A stretch of DNA of 64,000 bases from Thermohalobaculum sp039513195 (GTDB lineage: Bacteria; Pseudomonadota; Alphaproteobacteria; Rhodobacterales; Rhodobacteraceae), in contig JBCCRM010000002.1 in NCBI GenBank assembly GCA_039513195.1, positions 62,001 through 126,000 of the forward strand, in the 5' to 3' direction. Below, piece by piece: positions 31,303 through 40,167 of the stretch. Numbering within the stretch: the stretch's first letter is position 1; each line of letters begins with the position of its first letter. The position numbers and the translations under genes are program-made. A model generated the notes under the pieces. That model had not been told where the DNA came from, made no database searches, and saw only the letters and a program-made list of their open reading frames with translations.

Positions 31303-32244
31303 TCAGAACGCCACCCGGTCGCCGCCCTTCAGGCCCAGCCGGGCGCGCGCCTCCGCCGGTGAGGCGACGGCGAGGCCCAGCCCCTCGACGATATGGCGGA
31401 TCTTGGTGACCTGCTGCGCGTTCGATGTCGCCAGCGCACCCTTCGCGATATAGAGGCTATCCTCCAGCCCGACGCGCAGATTGCCGCCGAGCAGGGCTGC
31501 CTGCGTCGCAAAGCGCATCTGATGGCGACCGGCGGCGAGGACCGACCACTCATAGGCGTCGCCGAACAGCCGCTCCGCCGTGCGGTGGAGATGGACCATA
31601 TGGTCCAATTCCGCCCCCATGCCGCCAAGGATGCCGAACACCATCTGGATAAAGAAGGGCGGTTTGACCAGGTCCTTATCGACGAAATGGGCGAGGTTAT
31701 AGAGGTGCCCAAGATCGTAGCATTCGAATTCGAATTGCGTGCCGTGCTTCTGACCCAGCTCGGTCAGCGCATATTCGATGGTCGCGAAAGTGTTTGGGAA
31801 AATAAAGTCCTTGGTCATGCCCAGAAATTCAGGCTCCCATGGGTACTGCCAGTCCCGATACTTGTCCAGCATCGGGAAGATGCCGAAATTCATCGAGCCC
31901 ATATTGAGCGAGGCCATTTCGGCGCTGGCCGCAGTCGCGGCCGCCAGGCGCTGATCCATGGACATGCCAAGACCCGCGCCGGTCGAGACATTGATCACCG
32001 CCTCGGTCGATTGCTTGATTACCGGCAGGAACTGCATGAAGGTCGCAGGCCGATGGTCCGGGCGGCCGTAATCCGGCCCCGCCGCCGGGTTGCGGGCGTG
32101 GAGATGAATGATCGAGGCGCCGGCCTCCGCCGCCTCGATGCTCGCGCGGGCGATTTCGGCGGGCGTCACCGGCAGATGCGGCGACATGGTCGGCGTGTGG
32201 ATGCCGCCGGTGGGCGCGCAGGTGATGATCACGGGTTTGGCCAT
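31303..32244 (-). CDS. BKACE (beta-keto acid cleavage enzyme) family protein
   Basis: A 313-residue TIM-barrel enzyme of the former DUF849 family. PVIITCAPTGGIHTPTMSPHLPVTP is the family start; zinc ligands are in IIHLHARNP; QMVFGILGGMGA, GRHQM and GGNLRVGLEDSLY (catalytic acid) follow. BKACE enzymes condense a beta-keto acid with acetyl-CoA to give acetoacetate plus a new CoA ester. With the 3-hydroxy dehydrogenase downstream, 3-dehydrocarnitine cleavage to betainyl-CoA is the most economical reading. Starts 33 nt after the 125-residue hypothetical gene. Confidence 0.92.
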   Translation of the reverse strand: MAKPVIITCAPTGGIHTPTMSPHLPVTPAEIARASIEAAEAGASIIHLHARNPAAGPDYGRPDHRPATFMQFLPVIKQSTEAVINVSTGAGLGMSMDQRLAAATAASAEMASLNMGSMNFGIFPMLDKYRDWQYPWEPEFLGMTKDFIFPNTFATIEYALTELGQKHGTQFEFECYDLGHLYNLAHFVDKDLVKPPFFIQMVFGILGGMGAELDHMVHLHRTAERLFGDAYEWSVLAAGRHQMRFATQAALLGGNLRVGLEDSLYIAKGALATSNAQQVTKIRHIVEGLGLAVASPAEARARLGLKGGDRVAF

Positions 32245-32276
32245 GGATGCGGTTCGAGCCTCCTGAATGGCGTGTG

Positions 32277-32654
32277 TTAGCGACGAAGCATCGCGGGCAT
32301 CTTGCCGGCGCGGCGGGCGACGCTGTCGCGGATGTCCTCAGCCGTCAGCGCCGCTTCGAACCGCAGGAAGAACTGTGCAAGCGTCCCTCGCGCCGAGGCT
32401 TGATCCAGCGGACCCTTCGCCGCGATAATGCGGCCGGTGGCGACCACCGGCCGGTCATAGGGCGCTGCCTCGACGGGCGGCACGGCGTTGGAGGTACGAA
32501 GCCGGACGATCTCGTTCGCGCCGCAGTAATAGCCGAACCACGCCGTCAGGCAGCAGAGCATTGCGAGACCCTGTTCGACCAATTGGACCGTCTCGCCGGC
32601 CGCGTTCGGGGATCCAGCGCGCAGCATACTCTCGGAATCGTCCGGCGCCGCCAT
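32277..32654 (-). CDS. Hypothetical protein, 125 residues
   Basis: ATG 32654 shares a base with the TGA of the upstream SDR (TGATG), so it is almost certainly translated. The product has a hydrophobic stretch LAMLCCLTAWFGYYCGA (residues about 29-45) and an Arg-rich end (RDSVARRAGKMPAMLRR). It has no motif I can name. Between an SDR and the BKACE gene, it may be an accessory subunit or a small membrane-associated protein of the quaternary-amine pathway. Confidence 0.6.
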   Translation of the reverse strand: MAAPDDSESMLRAGSPNAAGETVQLVEQGLAMLCCLTAWFGYYCGANEIVRLRTSNAVPPVEAAPYDRPVVATGRIIAAKGPLDQASARGTLAQFFLRFEAALTAEDIRDSVARRAGKMPAMLRR

Positions 32655-33430
32655 CAAAGCCTCATCTGCTGGACCTGCGCCGTGAGCCCCCCATCCAGGA
32701 CCCAGAGCTGGCCAGAGGCATAGCGCGCCTCGTCCGACGCGAGCCAGAGCGCGAGATTGGCAATGTCCTCTGGCGTACCATAGGTCTTCAGCGGGTGCAC
32801 ATCGCGCACGGCTTGCCGCAGCGTGCCGATGCTGCCGCCCTCGCCCCCGGTGGCAGCGCCCTGGAAAAAGCCCTGCAGCATCGGCGTGTCCACATATCCC
32901 GGGCAGATCGCGTTGACCCGGATCCCCTCCGGCCCGTGATCGCAGGCCATGGCGCGGGTGAGTGCATGGACCGCGCCTTTGGTGGCGCAATAGGCGGCGA
33001 GGCCGGGATCGGCGATGAACCCGTCATAGCTGCCGAAATTGATCACCGAGGCACCGGCGGATCTGCGCAACAGCGGCAGGGCGGCGCGGCAGGTCAGGAA
33101 GGTGCCGGTGACATTGATCGCGAAGATACGGTCCCAGTCGTCGAGGCTGGTCTCCTCGATGGTCTTCTCGATCTCGATGCCAGCGGCGTTCACCAGAATG
33201 TCGAGGGCCTCTCGGCGCGCGGCAATCCTATCGAAGGCCGCGATGACGCCCGCCTCGTCGGTGACGTCGTAGCGGATGGGAGAGATGCCCTCCGGCGCGT
33301 TGGGCCAAGGGGCGGGGTCGGCGGCGGTGACGGCGGCGCCCTCGGCCGCGAAGCGGGTGCAGATCGCCTGTCCGATGCCGCCCGCCCCACCGGTGACGAA
33401 GGCGGTTTTCCCCGCGAGCCTGCCTGTCAC
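32654..33430 (-). CDS. SDR-family oxidoreductase
   Basis: A 258-residue SDR beginning at GTG 33430 (VTGRLAGKTAFVTGGAGGIG). It has LVNAAGIEIEKTIEETS, NFGSYDG and catalytic YCATKGA, plus PGYVDTPML. It shares the motif VQVEKT/IEIEKT after NAG with the SDR at 30051-30833, so the two may be paralogues with related substrates. First gene of the operon 29.1-33.4 kb; upstream lies a dispersed repeat. Confidence 0.87.
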   Translation of the reverse strand: MTGRLAGKTAFVTGGAGGIGQAICTRFAAEGAAVTAADPAPWPNAPEGISPIRYDVTDEAGVIAAFDRIAARREALDILVNAAGIEIEKTIEETSLDDWDRIFAINVTGTFLTCRAALPLLRRSAGASVINFGSYDGFIADPGLAAYCATKGAVHALTRAMACDHGPEGIRVNAICPGYVDTPMLQGFFQGAATGGEGGSIGTLRQAVRDVHPLKTYGTPEDIANLALWLASDEARYASGQLWVLDGGLTAQVQQMRL

Positions 33431-33494
33431 GGCGCGCCCATGCAGCCAAGGAGAGCCGCGACGCCCCGAAGCCTGGCCCCGGCCCAACCGCCAA

Positions 33495-33670
33495 GGCGCC
33501 GCGACACCCGCCCGGCCCGTGGCACGACAAGCGCACGCGGCGCGGTTGCACCCCAGGCGCTTGTGGGACGGCCCCAGCGCCTTGCGGCCTCGAAGCCCGC
33601 ACCGCCGATGCAGCCCGCCGCGGGTGAGACAGCGCCAAACCGGGCGGCGGCCGACGCGGCGCCCGGAAAG
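33495..33670 (+). repeat. Third repeat family, copy 2
   Basis: GGCGCCGCGACACCCGCCCG at the left, conserved 8-bp stem GCGCCGCG/CGCGGCGC (33496-33503 with 33536-33543), GGTTGCACCCCAGGCGCTTG in the middle, and GACGCGGCGCCCGGAAAGG at the right. About 80% identical to copy 1 over its first 75 nt by eye. It fills the 265-nt gap between the SDR start and the Rieske gene stop. Confidence 0.72.
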
Positions 33671-33695
33671 GCGGCCCCAGCGCGCGGCGGCACCG

Positions 33696-34835
33696 TCACG
33701 GCGCCACGGCCCGGTAAGCATCCAGCACCAGCCCGTGGAAGTGATGCACCGCATGCTCCGTCTTTCCCGAGCCATCCGGATCGTAGACGATCCGCCCCTG
33801 GCTGAAGGCCGGGGTCCGCATGCCCCGCTGCACGCTCTCGACCAGGGCGATATCCTCCGCTTGAAGGACCTCGTCGATGTATTTGATCGCCTCCTCCTCG
33901 GCAGGTTCGGGCTCGGCGGTCTCGAAGAAGAAGTCATAGGTCTCCAGCGTCCGTTCCGGGCCCGCAGGGAGGATATGCATCACGATCATGTTGCCCCGCC
34001 CAGGATAGCGCATCAGGCAGGTGTTCGGCCAAAGCCACCAAACCGCGTGGTCCCTCACCGTGGCATTGTCGACCGCATAGGCGTTGTTCGCGCTCTTGCC
34101 GGCCTCGGCCATATGGCTGGAATAGATGCCATGGGTCGTCACCCGATAGGTGTCCATATCGACGAGCGTGCAGAAGTCCTTATGCGCCGTCGGACAGTGA
34201 TAGCATTCCAGGAAGTTGTCGACGACATTCTTCCAGTTCGACGCGATGTCATAGGTCAACCGATGGGCGAATGTCAGCTCGCCGACATCCGGCGCGAAAT
34301 GCCCGATCTCGGTGGCCAGATCGCCGGATTGTTCCGACAGCGGCGCTGCCTCCGCATCCAGATTGACATAGACGAAACCGCAAAACGCCTCCACCCGCAC
34401 CGGGTCCAGGCAGATCGCCTTCGGATTGAAATCCTCCAGCGCCTCGGTATGCGGTGCCCGCACCAGCCGGCCGGAGAGATCGTAGACCCAGGCGTGATAG
34501 GGGCACATGATCCGCCGGGTCTCGCCGCGGCCCTGCAAGAGCTCGTGGGCGCGATGCTTGCAAACATTGTAAAAGGCGCGCAGCACGCCCTCCCGGTCGC
34601 GGACCACGCAGATCGGGCGGCCCGCGACCTCCACGGTCACATACTGCCCGGGCCGGGCCACCGCCTCGCCATGGCAAACCCATTGCCAACTGCGCGCAAA
34701 GATCGCCTCCTGCTCCAGCGCATGCCAGCGCGGATCGGTATAGGCATCCGACCGCAGAGACAGAGAGCGGGCAGGATCCGCATCGTAGCCGCCGCGAATG
34801 GCGGTAAACTCGGCTTGGCTCAGGGGCGCGGTCAT
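33696..34835 (-). CDS. Rieske-type oxygenase alpha subunit, quaternary-amine type
   Basis: A 379-residue ring-hydroxylating-type oxygenase. The Rieske [2Fe-2S] ligands are CKHRAH and CPYHAW. The catalytic iron site lies in NWKNVVDNFLECYHCPTAH, where the residue two before the first iron His is Glu (E-C-Y-H). Aromatic dioxygenases usually have Asp there, while carnitine monooxygenase CntA and relatives are known for Glu. With the CdhR-type regulator and ProX/ProV/ProW transporter beside it, N-demethylation or cleavage of a betaine/carnitine-like compound is most likely. A separate reductase partner is not visible in the window. Confidence 0.87.
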   Translation of the reverse strand: MTAPLSQAEFTAIRGGYDADPARSLSLRSDAYTDPRWHALEQEAIFARSWQWVCHGEAVARPGQYVTVEVAGRPICVVRDREGVLRAFYNVCKHRAHELLQGRGETRRIMCPYHAWVYDLSGRLVRAPHTEALEDFNPKAICLDPVRVEAFCGFVYVNLDAEAAPLSEQSGDLATEIGHFAPDVGELTFAHRLTYDIASNWKNVVDNFLECYHCPTAHKDFCTLVDMDTYRVTTHGIYSSHMAEAGKSANNAYAVDNATVRDHAVWWLWPNTCLMRYPGRGNMIVMHILPAGPERTLETYDFFFETAEPEPAEEEAIKYIDEVLQAEDIALVESVQRGMRTPAFSQGRIVYDPDGSGKTEHAVHHFHGLVLDAYRAVAP

Positions 34836-34927
34836 GGCTGTCTCCAAAAGCTGTGACACCCCAGCATCGGGCTCGGCCGCCGGCAAAATCATGCACAAAT
34901 CGCCGCCAGTTTGACGAAATGCGCCGT

Positions 34928-35941
34928 CTATCCTGTGGGTTGCCCATGCATCGGCCAGGCGCGGAATTCGAACGGCACCCGCCCGGCCACCCGGTCGGCC
35001 CGCGGCGCCAGCCCGAAGCGGCCGCGATAGGCGCGAGAAAAATGCTCCGGGCTGGTGAACCCGCAGGCGAGCGCGATCTCCCACAGCGGCATCTCGGTCT
35101 GGGTGACCAGGCCGCGGGCGCGGTCGAGGCGGATATCCCGGTAGTAACGCAGGGGCGATTTGCACACATAGAGGGTGAAGAGCCGTTCGAGCTGCCGCTG
35201 CGATAGGCCGACCTCCCCGGCGATGGTCGGGATCGCCACCGGCTCCTCCAGATGCCGCTCCATCAGCGCAATGGCGGCACGTAGTTTGGCGGGGGCCGTG
35301 GCGCCGAGCGGTTCCACCGGCCCCGGGCTTTGTGCCGTGCCCGGCGGGCGCAACCGGTCGTGGAACACATAGCGGGCGGCGGCGTTGGCCAGCGCCTCGC
35401 CCTCCGTCGCGCGAACCACCTGCAAACCCAGATCGACCGAGGCCCCGCCGCCGCAAGTGCTCAGCCGATCGCCATCGATGACATAGAGCTCCTCGCTCGC
35501 CTCCACCTCCGGGTAAAGCTCGGCGAAGGCGTCGAGATGCTCGTAATGCACCGTCGCCCGGCGACCGGAGAGCAAGCCCGCCGCCGCCAGCACAAAGGCG
35601 CCGGTGTCGATCGCGCCCAGCGCCGCACCGAACCGCGCCCAACGGCGCAGCGCCGCATCCAGCGGCGGGCCGCCATAGGCTTCCGGCGTCCAGCTCGACG
35701 AGACCACCGCCAGATCCGGCACCCCTTTGACCGCGCCCAACCCGTCTGCCGTGACGGAAAGTCCGTTGCTGGCGGTGACCGGCCCGGCCTCAGCCGCCAC
35801 CAGCACCCAGCGATAGAGCGGCGCGCCGCGCAGGTAATTCGCCGCCCGGAACGCGTCGAGAAACCCTATCGTCGCCGCCATGTTGAAGCGCGGCGTGACG
35901 CAGAGCGCGATGTCGAAATGGTCGCTGCCGCGGCGGGCCAT
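34928..35941 (-). CDS. GlxA/CdhR-type transcriptional regulator (DJ-1/PfpI + AraC HTH)
   Basis: About 337 residues with an N-terminal glutamine-amidotransferase-like domain (DIALCVTPRFNMAATIGFLDAFRAANYL; GAIDTGAFVLAAAGLL) lacking an obvious catalytic Cys, and a C-terminal AraC-type double helix-turn-helix (IAGEVGLSQRQLERLF and IALACGFTSPEHFSRAYRGRFG). This architecture is that of GbdR and CdhR, activators of glycine-betaine and carnitine catabolism. An ATG at 36001 would add 20 residues. It is divergent from the transporter operon, with about 115 nt between. Confidence 0.9.
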   Translation of the reverse strand: MARRGSDHFDIALCVTPRFNMAATIGFLDAFRAANYLRGAPLYRWVLVAAEAGPVTASNGLSVTADGLGAVKGVPDLAVVSSSWTPEAYGGPPLDAALRRWARFGAALGAIDTGAFVLAAAGLLSGRRATVHYEHLDAFAELYPEVEASEELYVIDGDRLSTCGGGASVDLGLQVVRATEGEALANAAARYVFHDRLRPPGTAQSPGPVEPLGATAPAKLRAAIALMERHLEEPVAIPTIAGEVGLSQRQLERLFTLYVCKSPLRYYRDIRLDRARGLVTQTEMPLWEIALACGFTSPEHFSRAYRGRFGLAPRADRVAGRVPFEFRAWPMHGQPTG

Positions 35942-36057
35942 CTGTCGATCCTGGTCAGGGCTGTGACGGAAAAGGATAGGTTGTCCCCCGAAGCTGTGCA
36001 AAAGTGAATCGCGAGAGGCGGGCGAGACCGCCCCATGCAGATCGCAGGGAGACGATG

Positions 36058-37011
36058 ATGATCAGAACCACCCTCGCCGGCCTGGCGCTGGCGGCCATGG
36101 CCGGGGCGGCACCGGCCGCGGAGCTCGGCGCCGTGGACGAACCGATCAAGCTCGCCATCAACGAGTGGACCGGGCAGCACGTCTCGACCCATGTCGGTGG
36201 CCAGATCCTCACGGCCGCGGGCTACAAGGTCGAATACGTCACCGCCGGCTATATGAATATGTGGCAGGCCATGGCCGATGGCGAAGTCCACGCGGCGCTT
36301 GAGGTATGGACCTCCAACATCTCGGACCAGTTCGGCGTTTTGGAGGGCGAGGGCAAGCTCGTCGACATCTCCGGCCTCGGCCTCAACGCCAAGGAGGGCT
36401 TCGCCTATCCAGCCCATGTGGCCGAGATCTGCCCCGGCCTCCCGGCGTGGGAAGCGTTGAAAGACTGCGCAGGGCAGTTCGCCACGGCCGAGACGTTGCC
36501 GATGGGTCGCCTGGTCGATTACCCCGCAGATTGGGGCACGCCCGGCGCCGACCGGATCACCGGGCTGGAGCTGCCCTTCAAGGCCGTGCCGGCGGGCTCC
36601 GAAGGTGCCTTGATCGCCGAGCTGCGCGCCTCGACCGAGAAGAAGAGCCCGCTTCTCATCCTGTTCTGGCAACCGCATTGGGCGATGTCCGCCTATGATG
36701 TGCAATTCGTCGAGCTGCCGGTTGGCGAGCCCGCCTGCTATGAAGACGCAAGCTGGGGCACCAATCCGAGCGCGACCTTCGATTGCGACTTCATCCCGAC
36801 GCGGATCTTCAAGGCCGGCTGGGCGGGGATGCAGGACAAATGGCCCGCCGCCTACGAGATCCTGGAGGCGTATCAGCTCTCGACCGAGGACCAACAGCCG
36901 CTGATGGGCGCGGTCGATGTCGATGGCCGCCCGGTCGAGGAAGTGGTCGCCGAATGGATGGCCGCGAACGAGGACAAGTGGCGGCCCTTCATCGATGCCG
37001 CGGTGAACTGA
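36058..37011 (+). CDS. Quaternary-amine ABC transporter substrate-binding protein (OpuAC/ProX type)
   Basis: About 317 residues with a signal peptide (MIRTTLAGLALAAMAGAAPA, cleavage near AAE). The mature part starts IKLAINEWTGQHVSTHVGGQ and has VTAGYMNMWQAMADGEVHAALEVW, typical of betaine/choline/carnitine binding proteins. The aromatic residues NEW, GYMNMW, EVW and FWQPHW could form the cation-pi box; that is inference. ATG 36055 and 36058 are adjacent; the second has better spacing to AGGGA. Divergent from the CdhR-type regulator and first gene of the transporter operon. Confidence 0.9.
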   Translation: MIRTTLAGLALAAMAGAAPAAELGAVDEPIKLAINEWTGQHVSTHVGGQILTAAGYKVEYVTAGYMNMWQAMADGEVHAALEVWTSNISDQFGVLEGEGKLVDISGLGLNAKEGFAYPAHVAEICPGLPAWEALKDCAGQFATAETLPMGRLVDYPADWGTPGADRITGLELPFKAVPAGSEGALIAELRASTEKKSPLLILFWQPHWAMSAYDVQFVELPVGEPACYEDASWGTNPSATFDCDFIPTRIFKAGWAGMQDKWPAAYEILEAYQLSTEDQQPLMGAVDVDGRPVEEVVAEWMAANEDKWRPFIDAAVN

Positions 37012-37021
37012 GCCAGGGCGC

Positions 37022-38074
37022 GTGAGCGGGGCAAACGGGCAGGCTGGGGCCGATGCGGCGATCCGCTGCGACGGCCTCTGGATGGTGTTCGGGGCCGATG
37101 CGCCCGCCCGCCTGGCTGCGCAGTCCGGCCCCGCTGAAGCACGAGCCGACGCGCTTAGGGCCGAGGGGCTCACCCCCGCGGTTCGCGATGTATCCTTCAC
37201 CGTGGCCCCGGGCGAGCTTTTCGTCATCATGGGCCTCTCAGGCTCCGGCAAATCTACGCTGGTCCGCTGCCTTTCCCGCCTGGTCGAGCCGGTCTCCGGC
37301 AGCGTCTGGATCGATGGCGAGGACATTATCGCCGCCCGCGATCGCCGGCTGATCGAGCTGCGCCGGCGCAAGATGGGTATGGTCTTCCAGCATTTCGGCC
37401 TGTTCCCGCATATGACGGTGCTGGAAAACGTGATGTTCCCCCTCCGCGTTCAGGGCATGGCACTGGCCGAACGCCGCGCCCGGGCGGAAGAAGTGGTCGC
37501 CCTCGTGGGTCTCGAGGGGCGGGAAGGCGACCACCCCCGCGCCCTCTCCGGTGGACAGCGCCAACGCGTCGGCATCGCCCGCAGCCTAGCGGTCAACCCG
37601 GAGATCTGGTTCCTGGACGAGCCGTTCTCAGCCCTCGACCCGCTGATCCGGCGGCAATTGCAGGACGAGTTTCTGCGCCTCCAGGCCAGCCTGAAGAAAT
37701 CCATCGTCTTTATCACCCATGACATCGCCGAGGCGCTGCGCCTCGCAGACCGCATCGCGATCATGCGCGATGGGGCGGTGGTGCAGATCGGCACCCCGGC
37801 CGAGATCGTGTTGAGCCCCGCCGACGACTACGTCGCCGCTTTCACCCGCGACGTGCCGCGGGGACAGATGATGACCGTCGCGGCGATGATGGACCCACCC
37901 GCGGCCGAGGCGCCGGCTGGGAGGACGCTCACCAGCTCGATGACGCTCGATGCGGCGCTGACTGCCTGCTGTGCGGCGACCGAGCCCGTCGCTGTGACCG
38001 ACGAAGCTGGCGAGGTCGTGGGCCAAGTCACGCCGGAGCGTTTGGCCCGCGCCCTTTCGGTGGGCGAGCGATGA
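37022..38074 (+). CDS. Quaternary-amine ABC transporter ATP-binding protein (ProV/OpuAA type)
   Basis: A 350-residue ATPase from GTG 37022. Walker A GLSGSGKST, Q-loop VFQHFGLFPH, signature ALSGGQRQRVGIARSLA, Walker B IWFLDEPFSALDP and switch His FITHD are all present. The N-terminal 60 residues (FGADAPARLAAQSG) are of the ProV kind, and the C-terminus holds only a short CBS-like remnant (DEAGEVVGQVTPERL). Overlaps the permease start by 4 nt (ATGA at 38071). Confidence 0.93.
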   Translation: MSGANGQAGADAAIRCDGLWMVFGADAPARLAAQSGPAEARADALRAEGLTPAVRDVSFTVAPGELFVIMGLSGSGKSTLVRCLSRLVEPVSGSVWIDGEDIIAARDRRLIELRRRKMGMVFQHFGLFPHMTVLENVMFPLRVQGMALAERRARAEEVVALVGLEGREGDHPRALSGGQRQRVGIARSLAVNPEIWFLDEPFSALDPLIRRQLQDEFLRLQASLKKSIVFITHDIAEALRLADRIAIMRDGAVVQIGTPAEIVLSPADDYVAAFTRDVPRGQMMTVAAMMDPPAAEAPAGRTLTSSMTLDAALTACCAATEPVAVTDEAGEVVGQVTPERLARALSVGER

Positions 38075-40167
38075 CCGCCACCGAAACCGCCGCTCCCGCC
38101 GCCCCGGGTCTGGGTCCGCTCCTCCGCGCGCTGCCCACCGGGCCCGGCGCCACCACTGCAGCGGTGATCGTCATCGCCGGGCTGGTCTGCGGCCTCTTGG
38201 CGCCGCTCCTGCCTTGGATCGCAACGTATCCGGTCGCCTGGACCCTCCCGGCCACGACCTGGGTCGGCGATGGCCTTGGCGCAGTGCTGGAGGTGATCAA
38301 ACCCACCGCGCGGGCGCTTTCCGGCCTCCTCGCCTTTCCCATGGCAGGGGCCAACTGGGCACTGACCGGCGCGCCGTGGCCGGCGGTCTGCGGCATCATC
38401 CTCGGTTTCGCCTGGTGGGTCGCGGGCGCCCGCATGATGGCCATGACCGCGGCGGTGCTCGGCTTCGTCCTCGCCTCCGGCTATTGGGTCGAGAGCATGA
38501 ACACCCTCGCGCTGGTCGCGGTCTCCGTGCCGCTCGCGCTGGCGATCGGGCTCTCGGTGGGCGTGCTCGCCTACGAGGTCGCCAGCATCCGCCGCACGGT
38601 CGAGACGGTGCTGGACGTCATGCAGACCGTGCCAACCTTCGCCTATCTGACGCCGCTGCTGCTGCTCTTCGGCTTCGGTCCGGTCGTCGGGCTCATCGCG
38701 TCGGCGATCTATGCGGCGCCGCCGATGGCGCGCAACGTGATCCTTGGGCTGCAACGGGTCGACCCAGAGATCCGCGAGGCCGCGACCATGGCCGGCACCC
38801 GCCGTTGGCAGCGCCTGATCCTGGTCGAGCTGCCCGCCGCCACCGGGCAAATCATGGTCGGCGTGAACCAATGCATCATGGCGGCGCTCTCCATGGTGAT
38901 CATCGCCGCCGTGATCGGCGGGTTCGACGATATCGGATGGGAAGTGCTGCTCACCATGCGCAAGGCTCAGTTCGGGCAGAGCCTTCTGGCCGGCCTTGTA
39001 ATCGTCGCCTTCGCGGTGATGCTAGACCGCTTGAGCGCGGGCCTCGCCGAAAGCCGCGAGCGCGGCGAGGGGCGGATCTCTTTCGGCATCGCCCTGGGCG
39101 GCGTCGTCCTCGGTTCGGTCCTCTACCTCGCCGGGTCGCTCCCGGCGACCGAGGATCTGGCCGCCCTCGGCCCGGCGGCCGCTACCGTGGATGCAGCCCT
39201 TTCGGCCTTTACCGCTGCCAATGGCCCGGCGCTCGACGGCGTGAAAAACGGCGCGATGTTCTATGGGTTGTTGCCGCTGAAGATCGGGCTCGACGATGCG
39301 GTGCTGCCCTTCACCTGGGGCTTTTCCTGGACTGCGGGGATGAGCGCCGCGCTCCTCGGCGGGGCTGCAGCCCTCGCGGCGCTGGCGGTGTCGCAGGGGC
39401 GGCTGGTGCTCGGCACGGTGCTCTTCTGCACGGTGGCGGTGCTCCATACCGGGCTCTCGAACCTGCCTTGGCCGGCGGTGATCGCGGCTGTCGCTGCGCT
39501 TGGCTGGCGGGCCGGCGGGCGACCCCTCGCGCTCTTCGCGGGCGGCGCCTTTGCCGTGATCCTGCTCGCCGGGCTGTGGGACCGGGCGATGATTTCGATC
39601 TACCTCTCCGGTGCCGCGGTGCTGGCCTGCGCCCTGGTCGGTGGCGGGCTTGGGCTGCTGGCAGCGGTCAGCCCGATGGCCTGGCGGGTGCTGCGCCCGG
39701 TCTGCGACACGCTGCAGACGATCCCGCTTTTCGTGTTCCTTATCCCGGTCTTGATGTTCTTCCAGATCGGCGACTTCTCGGCCTTCCTGGCGATCTGCGC
39801 CTATGCGGTGGTGCCGATGATCCGCTACACCCGGCACGGGCTGGTGACCACGCCGCCCGAGCTTTTGGAGGCCGCAACCGCCTCCGGCGCGACCCGTTGG
39901 CAGATCCTCCGCGATGTCCGCGCGCCCTATGCCGCGCCGACGATCCTGTTGGGGCTGAACCAGACGATCCTCTATGCCTTCGCGATGCTGGTGATCGCAG
40001 CGCTGATCGGCACAACGGGGCTCGGCCAGGCGATCTATATCGCACTCGGCAAGGCGGATTTAGGCCTCGGCGTCACCGCGGGGGCGGCGATGGCGCTGCT
40101 GGCCCTGGTCGCCGATCGGTTGGTGCAGGCCTTTGCCGCCGAACGCCGCAGGGCGCTCGGGCTTTGA
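38071..40167 (+). CDS. Double-length quaternary-amine ABC permease (two ProW-type domains fused)
   Basis: A 698-residue membrane protein with two complete permease halves. The first EAA loop is EAATMAGTRRWQRLILVELP (about residue 234); the second is EAATASGATRWQILRDVRAP (about residue 599). Each half has its own set of hydrophobic helices, for example VMQTVPTFAYLTPLLLLFGF and TLQTIPLFVFLIPVLMFFQI, a clear internal duplication. ProW is usually a single domain of about 350 residues acting as a homodimer; here the dimer is encoded as one chain. The stop overlaps a TTG start of the sulfotransferase (TTGA). Confidence 0.9.
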   Translation: MTATETAAPAAPGLGPLLRALPTGPGATTAAVIVIAGLVCGLLAPLLPWIATYPVAWTLPATTWVGDGLGAVLEVIKPTARALSGLLAFPMAGANWALTGAPWPAVCGIILGFAWWVAGARMMAMTAAVLGFVLASGYWVESMNTLALVAVSVPLALAIGLSVGVLAYEVASIRRTVETVLDVMQTVPTFAYLTPLLLLFGFGPVVGLIASAIYAAPPMARNVILGLQRVDPEIREAATMAGTRRWQRLILVELPAATGQIMVGVNQCIMAALSMVIIAAVIGGFDDIGWEVLLTMRKAQFGQSLLAGLVIVAFAVMLDRLSAGLAESRERGEGRISFGIALGGVVLGSVLYLAGSLPATEDLAALGPAAATVDAALSAFTAANGPALDGVKNGAMFYGLLPLKIGLDDAVLPFTWGFSWTAGMSAALLGGAAALAALAVSQGRLVLGTVLFCTVAVLHTGLSNLPWPAVIAAVAALGWRAGGRPLALFAGGAFAVILLAGLWDRAMISIYLSGAAVLACALVGGGLGLLAAVSPMAWRVLRPVCDTLQTIPLFVFLIPVLMFFQIGDFSAFLAICAYAVVPMIRYTRHGLVTTPPELLEAATASGATRWQILRDVRAPYAAPTILLGLNQTILYAFAMLVIAALIGTTGLGQAIYIALGKADLGLGVTAGAAMALLALVADRLVQAFAAERRRALGL

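Noticed and set aside
38214..40163. Plus-strand frame running through the permease and into the sulfotransferase frame
   Set aside because: The permease frame has transmembrane helices and two EAA motifs, so this frame is spurious until the TTG at 40164 where the true sulfotransferase begins.
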